The notes beneath the pieces are model-generated. The model saw only the letters and a program-made list of their open reading frames with translations. It searched no databases and was not told the DNA's origin. DNA of 34,445 nt from Nitrosomonas sp. (GTDB lineage Bacteria; Pseudomonadota; Gammaproteobacteria; Burkholderiales; Nitrosomonadaceae), in NCBI GenBank assembly GCA_023257295.1, contig JALRCN010000161.1:1-34445 (forward strand), written 5' to 3'. A program made the position numbers and the translations under genes. Shown piece after piece: positions 9,679-17,610 of this stretch. Every line of letters starts with the position of its first letter. Position 1 is the stretch's first letter.

Positions 9679-9720
9679 TTGATCCTGATCAAGCATAAAA
9701 TTTAATAAGAGAATTATACT
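9679..9720 (+). promoter_or_regulatory. FNR/ANR-type class II promoter: box TTGAT-CCTG-ATCAA (9679-9692) plus -10 TATACT (9715-9720)
   Basis: Perfect dyad matching the FNR consensus TTGATnnnnATCAA. A +1 placed near 9727 from the -10 puts the box centre (9685.5) at -41.5. Confidence 0.72.
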
Positions 9721-9750
9721 AAAAAAGTGACTAATTCGAAGGAGAAGAAA

Positions 9751-11181
9751 ATGGCAGTCTTTACATTATATAATCCCACAACACATACACTTTCCAGCTT
9801 AACCTCGGCTTTGTTGTCTTCTGGGTCGGGCATCTCGGTTACTGCCGGTTCGATCAGCGTGAAGTATGGAACGGGTACCTCATATGCGGATACGGTGCTC
9901 GCTACGACTTCGATTTCTTTTTATGATGGCAGTATTCCTGGCCTGGGCATCGGTGCAGGGTTGGTTCTGACATCCGGCGATGGCAATCCACCTTCATCGA
10001 ATACACAAACAGGTTATGGGGTCTCATTGACACCGTCGGAAACGGACGCTGGTCTCAACACTACAGTTCACGCTGCTTTTCCATCGGCAGGTGAAGTTAA
10101 GGATGCGACGGTGCTCGAATTCAGTTTCACCGTGTCGGATCCCGCGCTAACCAGCATTAAATTCAATCTCATTTATGCTTCCGACGAATATCCGGAATTT
10201 AGCGACAGCAGTTTCGTCGATATCGCGGGTGTTTATGTCAATGGCGTCAATTATGCATTGTTCAATAATCGCGCCGATCAGCCATTGAGTATCTTGGATA
10301 CCAACTTAGCCGCCGGTAATTACCGGAATAATGCAGGCGGTGCTATTCCGCTGGAATACGACGGTATTTCCAATATCTTGACGGTGATTGCGCCGGTGAC
10401 TACCGGTACGAACAAGATAAAAATAGCGGTCGCGGATACCGGCGATCAGATTTACGATTCAGGTATTTTTGTCGGAGATTTTCATGCCATCGATTTTGAC
10501 GGTTCCGGTTTGGCATTGGAAACCAAAGGCTCATCATCGGATGATTTGCTGGTGAAAGGGCACGATTTTAACGAATTTTTTGATCTCGGCAGTGGTAACG
10601 ACAATGCATTCGGCGGGAAAGGCGATGATGTTTTCGATGGCGGGGATGGTTTTGACTCGGCTATTTTCAGTGGAAACTTTTCCAGCTACGACTTCAGCAA
10701 GCTGTTCACCGATAATCTTATTTCCGGGCCGGATGGAAACGACAGTCTGAACGATATTGAGTTCGGCGTGTTTGGCGACGATCTTTTCTCATTCGATACC
10801 CAAGAGGGTGGCAGTACTTACAATATTTATGCCTTATTGGAGGCGGCGTTCGATCAAGCACCATCAACGGATTTGTTGAGCCAATGGGTTAAAGAAGGAA
10901 TGGATGGCGACGATACGGCGGCGCTGGCGCAGCAAATGATCAATACTTATGCGCCCGGTGTTTCAAATGAAACATTGATTGTTCATTTATTCAAGACCGT
11001 GGTCGGCATTACGCCGACACAGGCGCAGATCGATGAATTCAGTGCGTTGATCGGGCCTGGAAAAACCTTTGCAACCCAGGGCGATTTGGTTGCTTTCGCG
11101 GCATTGCTCGATCTCAATACCGACGATTTTGCTTCTATCGTCGGTACGCCGATTGCATTGGATTTGTCGCAATTTATTTGA
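9751..11181 (+). CDS. Choice-of-anchor L domain protein with RTX-like Ca-binding repeats and DUF4214-like C-terminal region; putative secreted protein
   Basis: RBS GGAGAAG before ATG at 9751; IYASDEYPEFSDSSFVDIAGVYVNGVNYALFNN is the choice-of-anchor L hallmark; GSGNDNAFGGKGDDVFDGGDGFDSAIF resembles RTX nonapeptides; C-terminal IYALLEAAFDQAPSTDLLSQWVKEGMDGDDTAALAQQMI. Confidence 0.87.
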   Translation: MAVFTLYNPTTHTLSSLTSALLSSGSGISVTAGSISVKYGTGTSYADTVLATTSISFYDGSIPGLGIGAGLVLTSGDGNPPSSNTQTGYGVSLTPSETDAGLNTTVHAAFPSAGEVKDATVLEFSFTVSDPALTSIKFNLIYASDEYPEFSDSSFVDIAGVYVNGVNYALFNNRADQPLSILDTNLAAGNYRNNAGGAIPLEYDGISNILTVIAPVTTGTNKIKIAVADTGDQIYDSGIFVGDFHAIDFDGSGLALETKGSSSDDLLVKGHDFNEFFDLGSGNDNAFGGKGDDVFDGGDGFDSAIFSGNFSSYDFSKLFTDNLISGPDGNDSLNDIEFGVFGDDLFSFDTQEGGSTYNIYALLEAAFDQAPSTDLLSQWVKEGMDGDDTAALAQQMINTYAPGVSNETLIVHLFKTVVGITPTQAQIDEFSALIGPGKTFATQGDLVAFAALLDLNTDDFASIVGTPIALDLSQFI

Positions 11182-11213
11182 GAAAGAAAGCGTAATCGTT
11201 TTTGTATAAAAAT

Positions 11214-11248
11214 AACCCGTTTGACTTAAATCCCAAGTCAAACGGGTT
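11214..11248. terminator. Bidirectional intrinsic terminator between the choice-of-anchor L gene and rpoH
   Basis: Perfect 14-bp inverted repeat AACCCGTTTGACTT / AAGTCAAACGGGTT, 7-nt loop; on the minus strand followed by ATTTTTATAC. Confidence 0.85.
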
Positions 11249-11268
11249 ATGGTTTTATGCAGCTTGAT

Positions 11269-12117
11269 TTATGCGCCTGTTGTCATTGCGTCGCGAATTT
11301 TTTGCAGCGCTTTCGCTTCGATTTGGCGTATTCGCTCTGCTGAAACGCCCAATTCATCGGCCAGATCATGCAGCGTTGCTGTGTCTTCTTTTTCGCGCAA
11401 CCGGCGTGCTTCGATGATATGACGGCTGCGTTCATCCAGGCTTTCCAGAGATTGTTGCAAGCCTTTTTCGCGTAATTGAATTAATTGGTTGTTTTCAATA
11501 ATTCGAGAAGGCTCGTTGCCATCCGTTAAATAACTGATCGGTGTAAAGCGGTCGTCTTCGTCATCGGACGAGGGTTCGAGCGATACATCAGCGCCGTTGA
11601 AACGTTTCTCCATCTCCACCACTTCTTCCGGCTTCACGCCGAGCTGAGTGGCAATGGCATCGACTTCGTGCGGATTCAATGTGTCTAATCCTCGTTTCAT
11701 GCTGCGCAGGTTAAAAAACAATTTGCGCTGTTGCTTGGTGGTCGCAATTTTGACCAAGCGCCAGTTGCGCATGATGAATTCGTGAATTTCGGCTTTGATC
11801 CAATGCACCGCGAACGATACCAAGCGTACGCCTCGTTCCGGATCGAATCGCTTGACCGCTTTCATTAATCCGATATTGCCTTCCTGGATTAAGTCCGCTT
11901 GCGGCAAGCCGTAGCCTTTATAACCGCGCGCAATGGCAATGACAAAACGCAAATGCGATAAAATCAATTGTTGAGCGGCTTCCAAGTCGTCATGACTCCA
12001 CAGACGCCGCGCCAGCCTGGTTTCTTCCTCTTGAGAAAGAACAGGGAAAGAATTAGCTGACTGAATATAACTTTCAAGACTTCCTCCCATTGCGGGCAGT
12101 GTTAAAGCATTCGTCAT
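11269..12117 (-). CDS. rpoH: RNA polymerase sigma factor RpoH (sigma32)
   Basis: MTNALTLPAMGGSLESYIQ...LSQEEETRLA...LRFVIAIARGYKGYGLPQADLIQEGNIGLMKAVKRFDPERGVRLVSFAVHWIKAEIHEF; QRKLFFNLRSMK RpoH box; RBS GAGGAGAT before ATG at 12117. Confidence 0.97.
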   Translation of the reverse strand: MTNALTLPAMGGSLESYIQSANSFPVLSQEEETRLARRLWSHDDLEAAQQLILSHLRFVIAIARGYKGYGLPQADLIQEGNIGLMKAVKRFDPERGVRLVSFAVHWIKAEIHEFIMRNWRLVKIATTKQQRKLFFNLRSMKRGLDTLNPHEVDAIATQLGVKPEEVVEMEKRFNGADVSLEPSSDDEDDRFTPISYLTDGNEPSRIIENNQLIQLREKGLQQSLESLDERSRHIIEARRLREKEDTATLHDLADELGVSAERIRQIEAKALQKIRDAMTTGA

Positions 12118-12154
12118 AATAATCATCTCCTCGGTTAGGTTGTGCTTTTGTGTC

Positions 12155-12184
12155 ATTTTAGCACTCGCTTAATGAGAGTGCCAA
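12155..12184 (-). promoter_or_regulatory. Candidate sigma70 promoter of rpoH overlapping CIRCE (-35 TTGGCA, 18-bp spacer, -10 TAAAAT)
   Basis: Minus strand TTGGCACTCTCATTAAGCGAGTGCTAAAAT; -35 at 12179-12184, -10 at 12155-12160. Confidence 0.6.
12158..12184 (-). promoter_or_regulatory. CIRCE (HrcA) operator upstream of rpoH
   Basis: TTAGCACTC-N9-GAGTGCCAA; consensus is TTAGCACTC-N9-GAGTGCTAA (17/18 arm bases). Confidence 0.92.
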
Positions 12185-12222
12185 CTTGCTGAAAAGTTTC
12201 ACCATTGAATCGGTATCATGGT

Positions 12223-13134
12223 TTACCGAGGCTCTATTTGCCACAGATGACTGGCAACGGATATGCGAGCACCTAACCAGCCAAGCCATGCGGAAAAAAT
12301 CAATAAACTGAGACTGTCCGTTATTGCAAGAAAGCGTAACTGAAAATCAGTGCTGTAAAGTTGCGTAAGATCAATAAGATGATTATTTATTCTGTCGATG
12401 AGGAATGCTACGATCAACCAGGCGACAATGCCGCCGCTCAAGCCCTGAATGGTACCGAAATACAAAAAAGGCCGTTGGATAAAGCTATCGGTTGCGCCGA
12501 TCAATTTGGAGATTTCAATCTCATCGCGTTTGGTGAGGATTTGCAGACGAATGGTATTGAACATGATCGCAACGATTGCGATGCTGAGCAACGTCGATAG
12601 CATCAACATGATCAAGCGGCCTAAATCGAGAATGGCATCGAGGCGCTCAACCCAATCAGAATCGAATTGCACCAATTCAATTTCAGGCCAATTTTGCAGG
12701 GTGGCGCGCAGTTGCTCCAAAGCCGCAGTGCTGTCCTTTTGCGTATGCACAATAAAAGCATCGGGTAAGGGATTACGTTCCAAGCTGGCGGCGATATTGG
12801 TCAATCCGTTGTCTTGTTGCAATTGCTGCAAAGCTGCGTCTTTGGAAATGAACTGAAAATCGACGATTCGCGTATCCGACTCAAGTCGTTGTTTGATACT
12901 GTCAATGTCCTGTCGGTCCGCGGTTGTTTTGACGAACAGGCTCATTTGCGGCGTGTTGGATACTTGCCCGGATAAGGATTGCATACTTTCCATCAGGATA
13001 TAAACGCCCGTCGGCAAGCTGAGTGCGATACCCATTACCAAGACACTGTATAAGTTGGTTATAGGATTTTGAATCAATTGCTTAATGGTCAATAAAAGAG
13101 CACGACCGTGCTGAGATAGCCACGCGTTTATCAT
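12223..13134 (-). CDS. ftsX: Cell division protein FtsX (permease-like)
   Basis: Four TM segments, extracytoplasmic FVKTTADRQDIDSIKQRLE...ISKDAALQQLQ; adjacent to and overlapping ftsE. Confidence 0.94.
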   Translation of the reverse strand: MINAWLSQHGRALLLTIKQLIQNPITNLYSVLVMGIALSLPTGVYILMESMQSLSGQVSNTPQMSLFVKTTADRQDIDSIKQRLESDTRIVDFQFISKDAALQQLQQDNGLTNIAASLERNPLPDAFIVHTQKDSTAALEQLRATLQNWPEIELVQFDSDWVERLDAILDLGRLIMLMLSTLLSIAIVAIMFNTIRLQILTKRDEIEISKLIGATDSFIQRPFLYFGTIQGLSGGIVAWLIVAFLIDRINNHLIDLTQLYSTDFQLRFLAITDSLSLLIFSAWLGWLGARISVASHLWQIEPR

Positions 13135-13784
13135 GCCGCCAATCTTCCCTGTTTTAGCGATAAAACGCGATGTTGCGTATCTTCCAATAAAGAGGCGTCA
13201 TGCGTGGCGATCAGAACGGTAACGCCCACTTGATTAAACGAGTTGAACATGGTCATGATGTCTCGGGCGTATGCGATATCCAAATTGCCGGTCGGTTCAT
13301 CCGCGATAAGAATCATCGGGCGATGTACCACCGCACGGGCAATGCATAACCGCTGTCTTTCTCCGCCGGATAATGCAATGGGCATGGATTTTTCCTTTTG
13401 CAGCAAGCCAACCTTATCCAGCGCAGCGCGTACGCGCGTTGCCATGGATCTGCTGTCGAAGCCGCTGATTTGCAGCGGCAACAAAACGTTATCGAAAACA
13501 CTGCGGTCGAATAGCAATTTGTGGTCTTGAAATACGAAACCGATTTTTCGGCGCAGGTAGGGGATCGCTGCCGGTTTGAGTTGCGCGATGTTTTGCCCGC
13601 TAATAGCGATAACGCCGGAAGTCGGGCGCTCTATCGAGGCAAGGAGCTTGAGCAATGTACTTTTCCCAGCGCCGGAGTGGCCGGTTAGAAATACCATTTC
13701 ACCGGCTTTTATCGCAAGATCGACATTATTCAGCGCAACAAAGCCATCTGGATAGCGCTTGGAAATATTCTTAAAAGTGATCAT
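13131..13784 (-). CDS. ftsE: Cell division ATP-binding protein FtsE
   Basis: MITFKNISKRYPDGFVALNNVDL...GHSGAGKSTLLKLL...LSGGERQRLCIARAVVHRPMILIADEPTGNLD. Confidence 0.95.
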   Translation of the reverse strand: MITFKNISKRYPDGFVALNNVDLAIKAGEMVFLTGHSGAGKSTLLKLLASIERPTSGVIAISGQNIAQLKPAAIPYLRRKIGFVFQDHKLLFDRSVFDNVLLPLQISGFDSRSMATRVRAALDKVGLLQKEKSMPIALSGGERQRLCIARAVVHRPMILIADEPTGNLDIAYARDIMTMFNSFNQVGVTVLIATHDASLLEDTQHRVLSLKQGRLAA

Positions 13785-13808
13785 GCTGAGTCCGCGCGAC
13801 AAGCCATA

Positions 13809-14834
13809 TCAATCAAACATCGCATCGACAAAATCTTTGGCATCGAACGGACGTAAATCGTGCAGGCCTTCGCCGACGCCGATGAAGCGTAAAGCGGGTG
13901 GATTCTGGGGGTATTGTCCGGCAATAGCGGCAACCACGCCGCCTTTGGCGGTGCCGTCGAGTTTTGTCAAGATCAGGCCGGTAACGCCGAGTGCTTCGTC
14001 GAATGCTTTCATTTGCATGATCGCATTCTGACCGGTGTTGGCATCCAGTACCAGCAATACTTCATGTGGCGCATCGGGCATGGCTTTTGCAATCACGCGC
14101 TTTACTTTTTTGATTTCTTCCATCAAATGCATTTGTGTGGTCAGGCGTCCTGCCGTGTCCGCCAGCACGATATCGATGCCGCGCGCTTTGGCGGAATTGA
14201 CGGCATCGAAAATGACGGCTGCAGGATCGCTTTTTTTATCCGGATCGTTGTCCGGTGCGATCACGGTAATGTTGTTCCGCTCACCCCACACCATCAATTG
14301 CTCTCGCGCTGCGGCACGGAACGTATCGCCTGCCGCCAGCAGCACCGATTGGCCTTGCGATTGAAAGTATTTGGCCAGTTTGCCGATCGAAGTCGTTTTT
14401 CCGACGCCGTTGACACCAGTAATCATAATGACGAAAGGCTGGTGTAAAGTGTTATCCAGCGGCTTCTGCAGCGGTTCCAGCATGCTGACAAGCGCTTCCT
14501 TGAGTGCTTGTTTGAGTTGCGCGGAATCGGTCAGGGCATCCCGTTTGACTTGTTTGCGCAGATTTTCCAGCAACTGTTGCGTAGCGGTAACGCCGACATC
14601 GGCGGTCAGCAGGATGGTTTCCAGTTCTTCATACAGCGCTTCGTCAATCTTGCCTCCGCCGAATAACCCCGACAGTTGTTTGCCGAAATTTTGTCGGGTG
14701 CGTGCGAGACCTTGCTTAAGCTTGCTGGCAAAACCAATGGAATCTTCCGGTGCATTTTTCGGTTCGATTGTGGTTGCGGCCACTTCTTCGGCAGGTTCTG
14801 CGGAATCTTTTTTGGATTTAAAAAAACTAAACAT
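13809..14834 (-). CDS. ftsY: Signal recognition particle receptor FtsY
   Basis: GVNGVGKTTSIGKLAKYFQ...AAGDTFRAAAREQL...DTAGRLTTQMHLMEE...TKLDGTAKGG...FIGVGEGLHDLRPF. Confidence 0.96.
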   Translation of the reverse strand: MFSFFKSKKDSAEPAEEVAATTIEPKNAPEDSIGFASKLKQGLARTRQNFGKQLSGLFGGGKIDEALYEELETILLTADVGVTATQQLLENLRKQVKRDALTDSAQLKQALKEALVSMLEPLQKPLDNTLHQPFVIMITGVNGVGKTTSIGKLAKYFQSQGQSVLLAAGDTFRAAAREQLMVWGERNNITVIAPDNDPDKKSDPAAVIFDAVNSAKARGIDIVLADTAGRLTTQMHLMEEIKKVKRVIAKAMPDAPHEVLLVLDANTGQNAIMQMKAFDEALGVTGLILTKLDGTAKGGVVAAIAGQYPQNPPALRFIGVGEGLHDLRPFDAKDFVDAMFD

Positions 14835-14922
14835 TCTGATAGGCTCTAAACGCTATAAAATAGACATTGTAATTTTAGAATGCCCCATTTTATTCTGTTT
14901 GCTCACATTTTGGTTAGTAAAA

Positions 14923-16317
14923 ATGACGCCCGATTATCGTATTGCTTATCCCCGGTTTTTTTCTTTTATTGTGCTGTTGATCCTGTTGTCGCCGTTTCAG
15001 ACGACAGCTAATCCGCATGAATTCATGTTAGACAATGGCTTAAAACTGATCGTGAAGGAAGATCGCCGCTCGCCGGTTGTGGTGGCGCAAATTTGGTACA
15101 AAGCTGGGAGTATCGATGAAGTCAACGGGGTATCCGGCGTTGCGCATGTATTGGAACATATGATGTTCAAAGGCACCAAGAAAGTACCGATGGGCGAGTT
15201 TTCCAAACAAATTGCGGCGGCTGGCGGTCGTGAGAACGCGTTTACCAGTTACGATTACACCGCATACTACCAGCAATTGCATAAACGCAGCCTGCCGATG
15301 GCAATCGAACTGGAATCTGACCGGATGCGTAACCTGGTGCTGACCAAAGAAGAGTTCGAGAAGGAAATCAAGGTCGTGATGGAAGAGCGAAGGTTGCGCA
15401 CGGACGATCAAGTGCGTGCGCTGGTGTACGAAAAAATGATGGCGGTCGCTTTTCAAGCGCATCCGTATAGAAATCCGATCATCGGCTGGATGAACGATCT
15501 GGAAAATATGCGCGTGGAGGATGCGCAGGAGTGGTACGACCGCTGGTATTCGCCGAACAATGCAGTATTGGTGGTTGTCGGCGATGTCGATGCGCAAGAA
15601 GTGTACCGATTGGTGCAAAAGCATTACGGTGCCATCGAAACGTACCCGGTGTTGCCATTGCATGCGCGCAAGCCGCAAACCGAGCCGCCGCAAACAGGAA
15701 CCAAGCGGATCGTTGTTAAAGCGCCTGCGGAGCTGCCTTATGTGATCATGGGTTATCACGCGCCCGCCATCCGGCATGTCGACGCGGATTGGGAGCCTTA
15801 TGCATTGGAGATTCTGGAGGGTATTTTAGACGGCCATGCTTCGGCCAGACTGAACAAATCGTTAGTGCGAGACAGTCAAATTGCCAATGCGGTTAATGCA
15901 AGCTACGGCGCTATGGCGCGCGGGCCGAGCATTTTCTTTCTCAGCGCAGTGCCGAGCGAAGGTAAAACGGTGGAAGATTTGGAGCGTGCTTTGCGTAGAG
16001 AAATTGAAAAAATCATCGTGGAAGGTGTGACGGAAGAAGAGCTGGCGCGCGTTAAAGCGCAAGTCGTCGCGAGTCATGTCTATCAGCGCGACTCGATTCA
16101 ATCGCAAGCGATGCAGCTTGGCAGAATGGAGAGCATAGGATTGTCCTTCCGCGATATCGATACGGTATTGGAAAAATTGAAAGCGGTAACGTCCGATCAA
16201 ATTCGCGCCGTGACAAAGAGGTATTTCACCGACGACGGCTTGACCGTTGCCATATTGGATCCGCAACCACTGGAGCAAAAAGCGCCCATACGAGCGCCGA
16301 GTGGATTGCGGCATTAG
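14923..16317 (+). CDS. M16 family zinc metallopeptidase (pitrilysin-like), exported
   Basis: Start at ATG 14923 with signal-like MTPDYRIAYPRFFSFIVLLILLSPFQTTA; HVLEHMMFKGT = HxxEH zinc motif; downstream ERRLRTDDQ. The ORF-track start at 14371 is antisense to ftsY. Confidence 0.92.
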   Translation: MTPDYRIAYPRFFSFIVLLILLSPFQTTANPHEFMLDNGLKLIVKEDRRSPVVVAQIWYKAGSIDEVNGVSGVAHVLEHMMFKGTKKVPMGEFSKQIAAAGGRENAFTSYDYTAYYQQLHKRSLPMAIELESDRMRNLVLTKEEFEKEIKVVMEERRLRTDDQVRALVYEKMMAVAFQAHPYRNPIIGWMNDLENMRVEDAQEWYDRWYSPNNAVLVVVGDVDAQEVYRLVQKHYGAIETYPVLPLHARKPQTEPPQTGTKRIVVKAPAELPYVIMGYHAPAIRHVDADWEPYALEILEGILDGHASARLNKSLVRDSQIANAVNASYGAMARGPSIFFLSAVPSEGKTVEDLERALRREIEKIIVEGVTEEELARVKAQVVASHVYQRDSIQSQAMQLGRMESIGLSFRDIDTVLEKLKAVTSDQIRAVTKRYFTDDGLTVAILDPQPLEQKAPIRAPSGLRH

Positions 16318-16325
16318 TGTTCGAT

Positions 16326-16376
16326 AAAAAAAACGCTGACAACTACCGGAAAGGAGAGAGCCGGTAATTGTCAGCG
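16326..16376 (-). terminator. Rho-independent terminator of the EF-hand gene
   Basis: Minus strand CGCTGACAATTACCGG-CTCTCTCCTTT-CCGGTAGTTGTCAGCG followed by TTTTTTTT; one G-U pair in a 16-bp stem. Confidence 0.9.
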
Positions 16377-16392
16377 CTGGTGCCACGCTCTT

Positions 16393-16779
16393 TTATTTCT
16401 TAGAATCGCTATGGGTATGGCCGCCTTCCTTATTCCGGTTGCCATGGTCATGCATAGGCTTATGCCCCATCATATGATGCATTTCCGATTCATCCAGAAA
16501 ACCATCTTTGTTGCTATCTTTCTTGTCGAACATCAGTTCGTGGTGTTTGATGAATTCTTCTCTGCTAATCCTGCCGTCTTTATCGGTGTCGACGGATGAC
16601 ATTTTATGGTCGCACTGATGCTCGTGGCCATCAGCGGATTTTTTATCGGCGGGTTTTGCGGGGTGATGCTGATGTTTGTCTTCTTTTGTGGCATCGCTTG
16701 CCAAAACTGTTGTTGTGTTGAGCGTTAATAAAAGAACGGCCCCAATCGCGGTGAAAATCAAATTATTGTTAGCGCGCAT
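16393..16779 (-). CDS. Exported His-rich protein with paired EF-hands
   Basis: Signal peptide MRANNNLIFTAIGAVLLLTLNTTTVLA; EF loops DTDKDGRISREE and DSNKDGFLDESE; 15 His of 128 residues. Confidence 0.87.
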   Translation of the reverse strand: MRANNNLIFTAIGAVLLLTLNTTTVLASDATKEDKHQHHPAKPADKKSADGHEHQCDHKMSSVDTDKDGRISREEFIKHHELMFDKKDSNKDGFLDESEMHHMMGHKPMHDHGNRNKEGGHTHSDSKK

Positions 16780-16966
16780 CGTGATTCTCCAAAATGATGA
16801 ATAAGTGAAGGCAAAATTGCTTTCATTTTTTTAGAAATGACTATCGCGCGAAAGTTCTGAAAATAATTTGTTGGGAATCCGTCGGACTTAAATAATCAGT
16901 GAGCTAAGTGAGAAAATATGAATCATCTCATTGACGTAGTAGATTTGCCTTAAGTCCGATAGATTT

Positions 16967-17512
16967 CTAGGCAATGATAAAATGTTGGCGATAATGTTTG
17001 AGCTCGGCGATCGAGTCGTAAATATCGGATAGCGCTTCATGTTTGCTGTCTTTGGTAAAACCGGCGGCGATTTCCGGTTTCCAGCGTTTGGCCAATTCTT
17101 TCAGGGTGCTGACATCCAGATTGCGATAATGGAAGTACGCTTCCAATTGCGGCATTGTGCGCACCATAAAACGACGGTCCTGGCAAATCGAATTGCCGCA
17201 CATCGGCGATACACCGGCGGGTACATGCTGTTTGAGAAATTCGAGCATTTGCGCTTCAACGTCGGTTTCCGAGAGCCTGGAAGCTTTGATCTTGCCGATC
17301 AAGCCGGACTTGGAGTGTGTCGATTTGTTCCATTTGTCCATGGCGTCCAGTACCGCATCGGGTTGGTGCACGACCAAGACCGGACCTTCCGCGACGGTGT
17401 TCAATTGCGAATCGGTAATCACCAATGCGACTTCAATGATGCGATCGCTATCGGGATTTAATCCGGTCATTTCCATGTCTACCCAGATAAGGTTATTGCT
17501 ATTTTGTGCCAT
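16967..17512 (-). CDS. orn: Oligoribonuclease
   Basis: [28 protein letters not shown]...[39 protein letters not shown]...[15 protein letters not shown] (DEDDh). Confidence 0.96.
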   Translation of the reverse strand: MAQNSNNLIWVDMEMTGLNPDSDRIIEVALVITDSQLNTVAEGPVLVVHQPDAVLDAMDKWNKSTHSKSGLIGKIKASRLSETDVEAQMLEFLKQHVPAGVSPMCGNSICQDRRFMVRTMPQLEAYFHYRNLDVSTLKELAKRWKPEIAAGFTKDSKHEALSDIYDSIAELKHYRQHFIIA

Positions 17513-17610
17513 AATGACTTCTCTTTTTTGAATTGAATGAAATGCTTTTAATTGTGTCATATCGCCGATAGTACGTCACGGCGAAAACTTTTGGTCCCAA
17601 GCGAAACACT

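Noticed and set aside
14371-14922. N-terminal extension of the M16 protease in the ORF track
   Set aside because: Lies antisense over ftsY; a signal-peptide start at 14923 explains the gene.
15040-15777. 245-aa minus-strand ORF
   Set aside because: Antisense to the M16 protease coding frame; shadow ORF.
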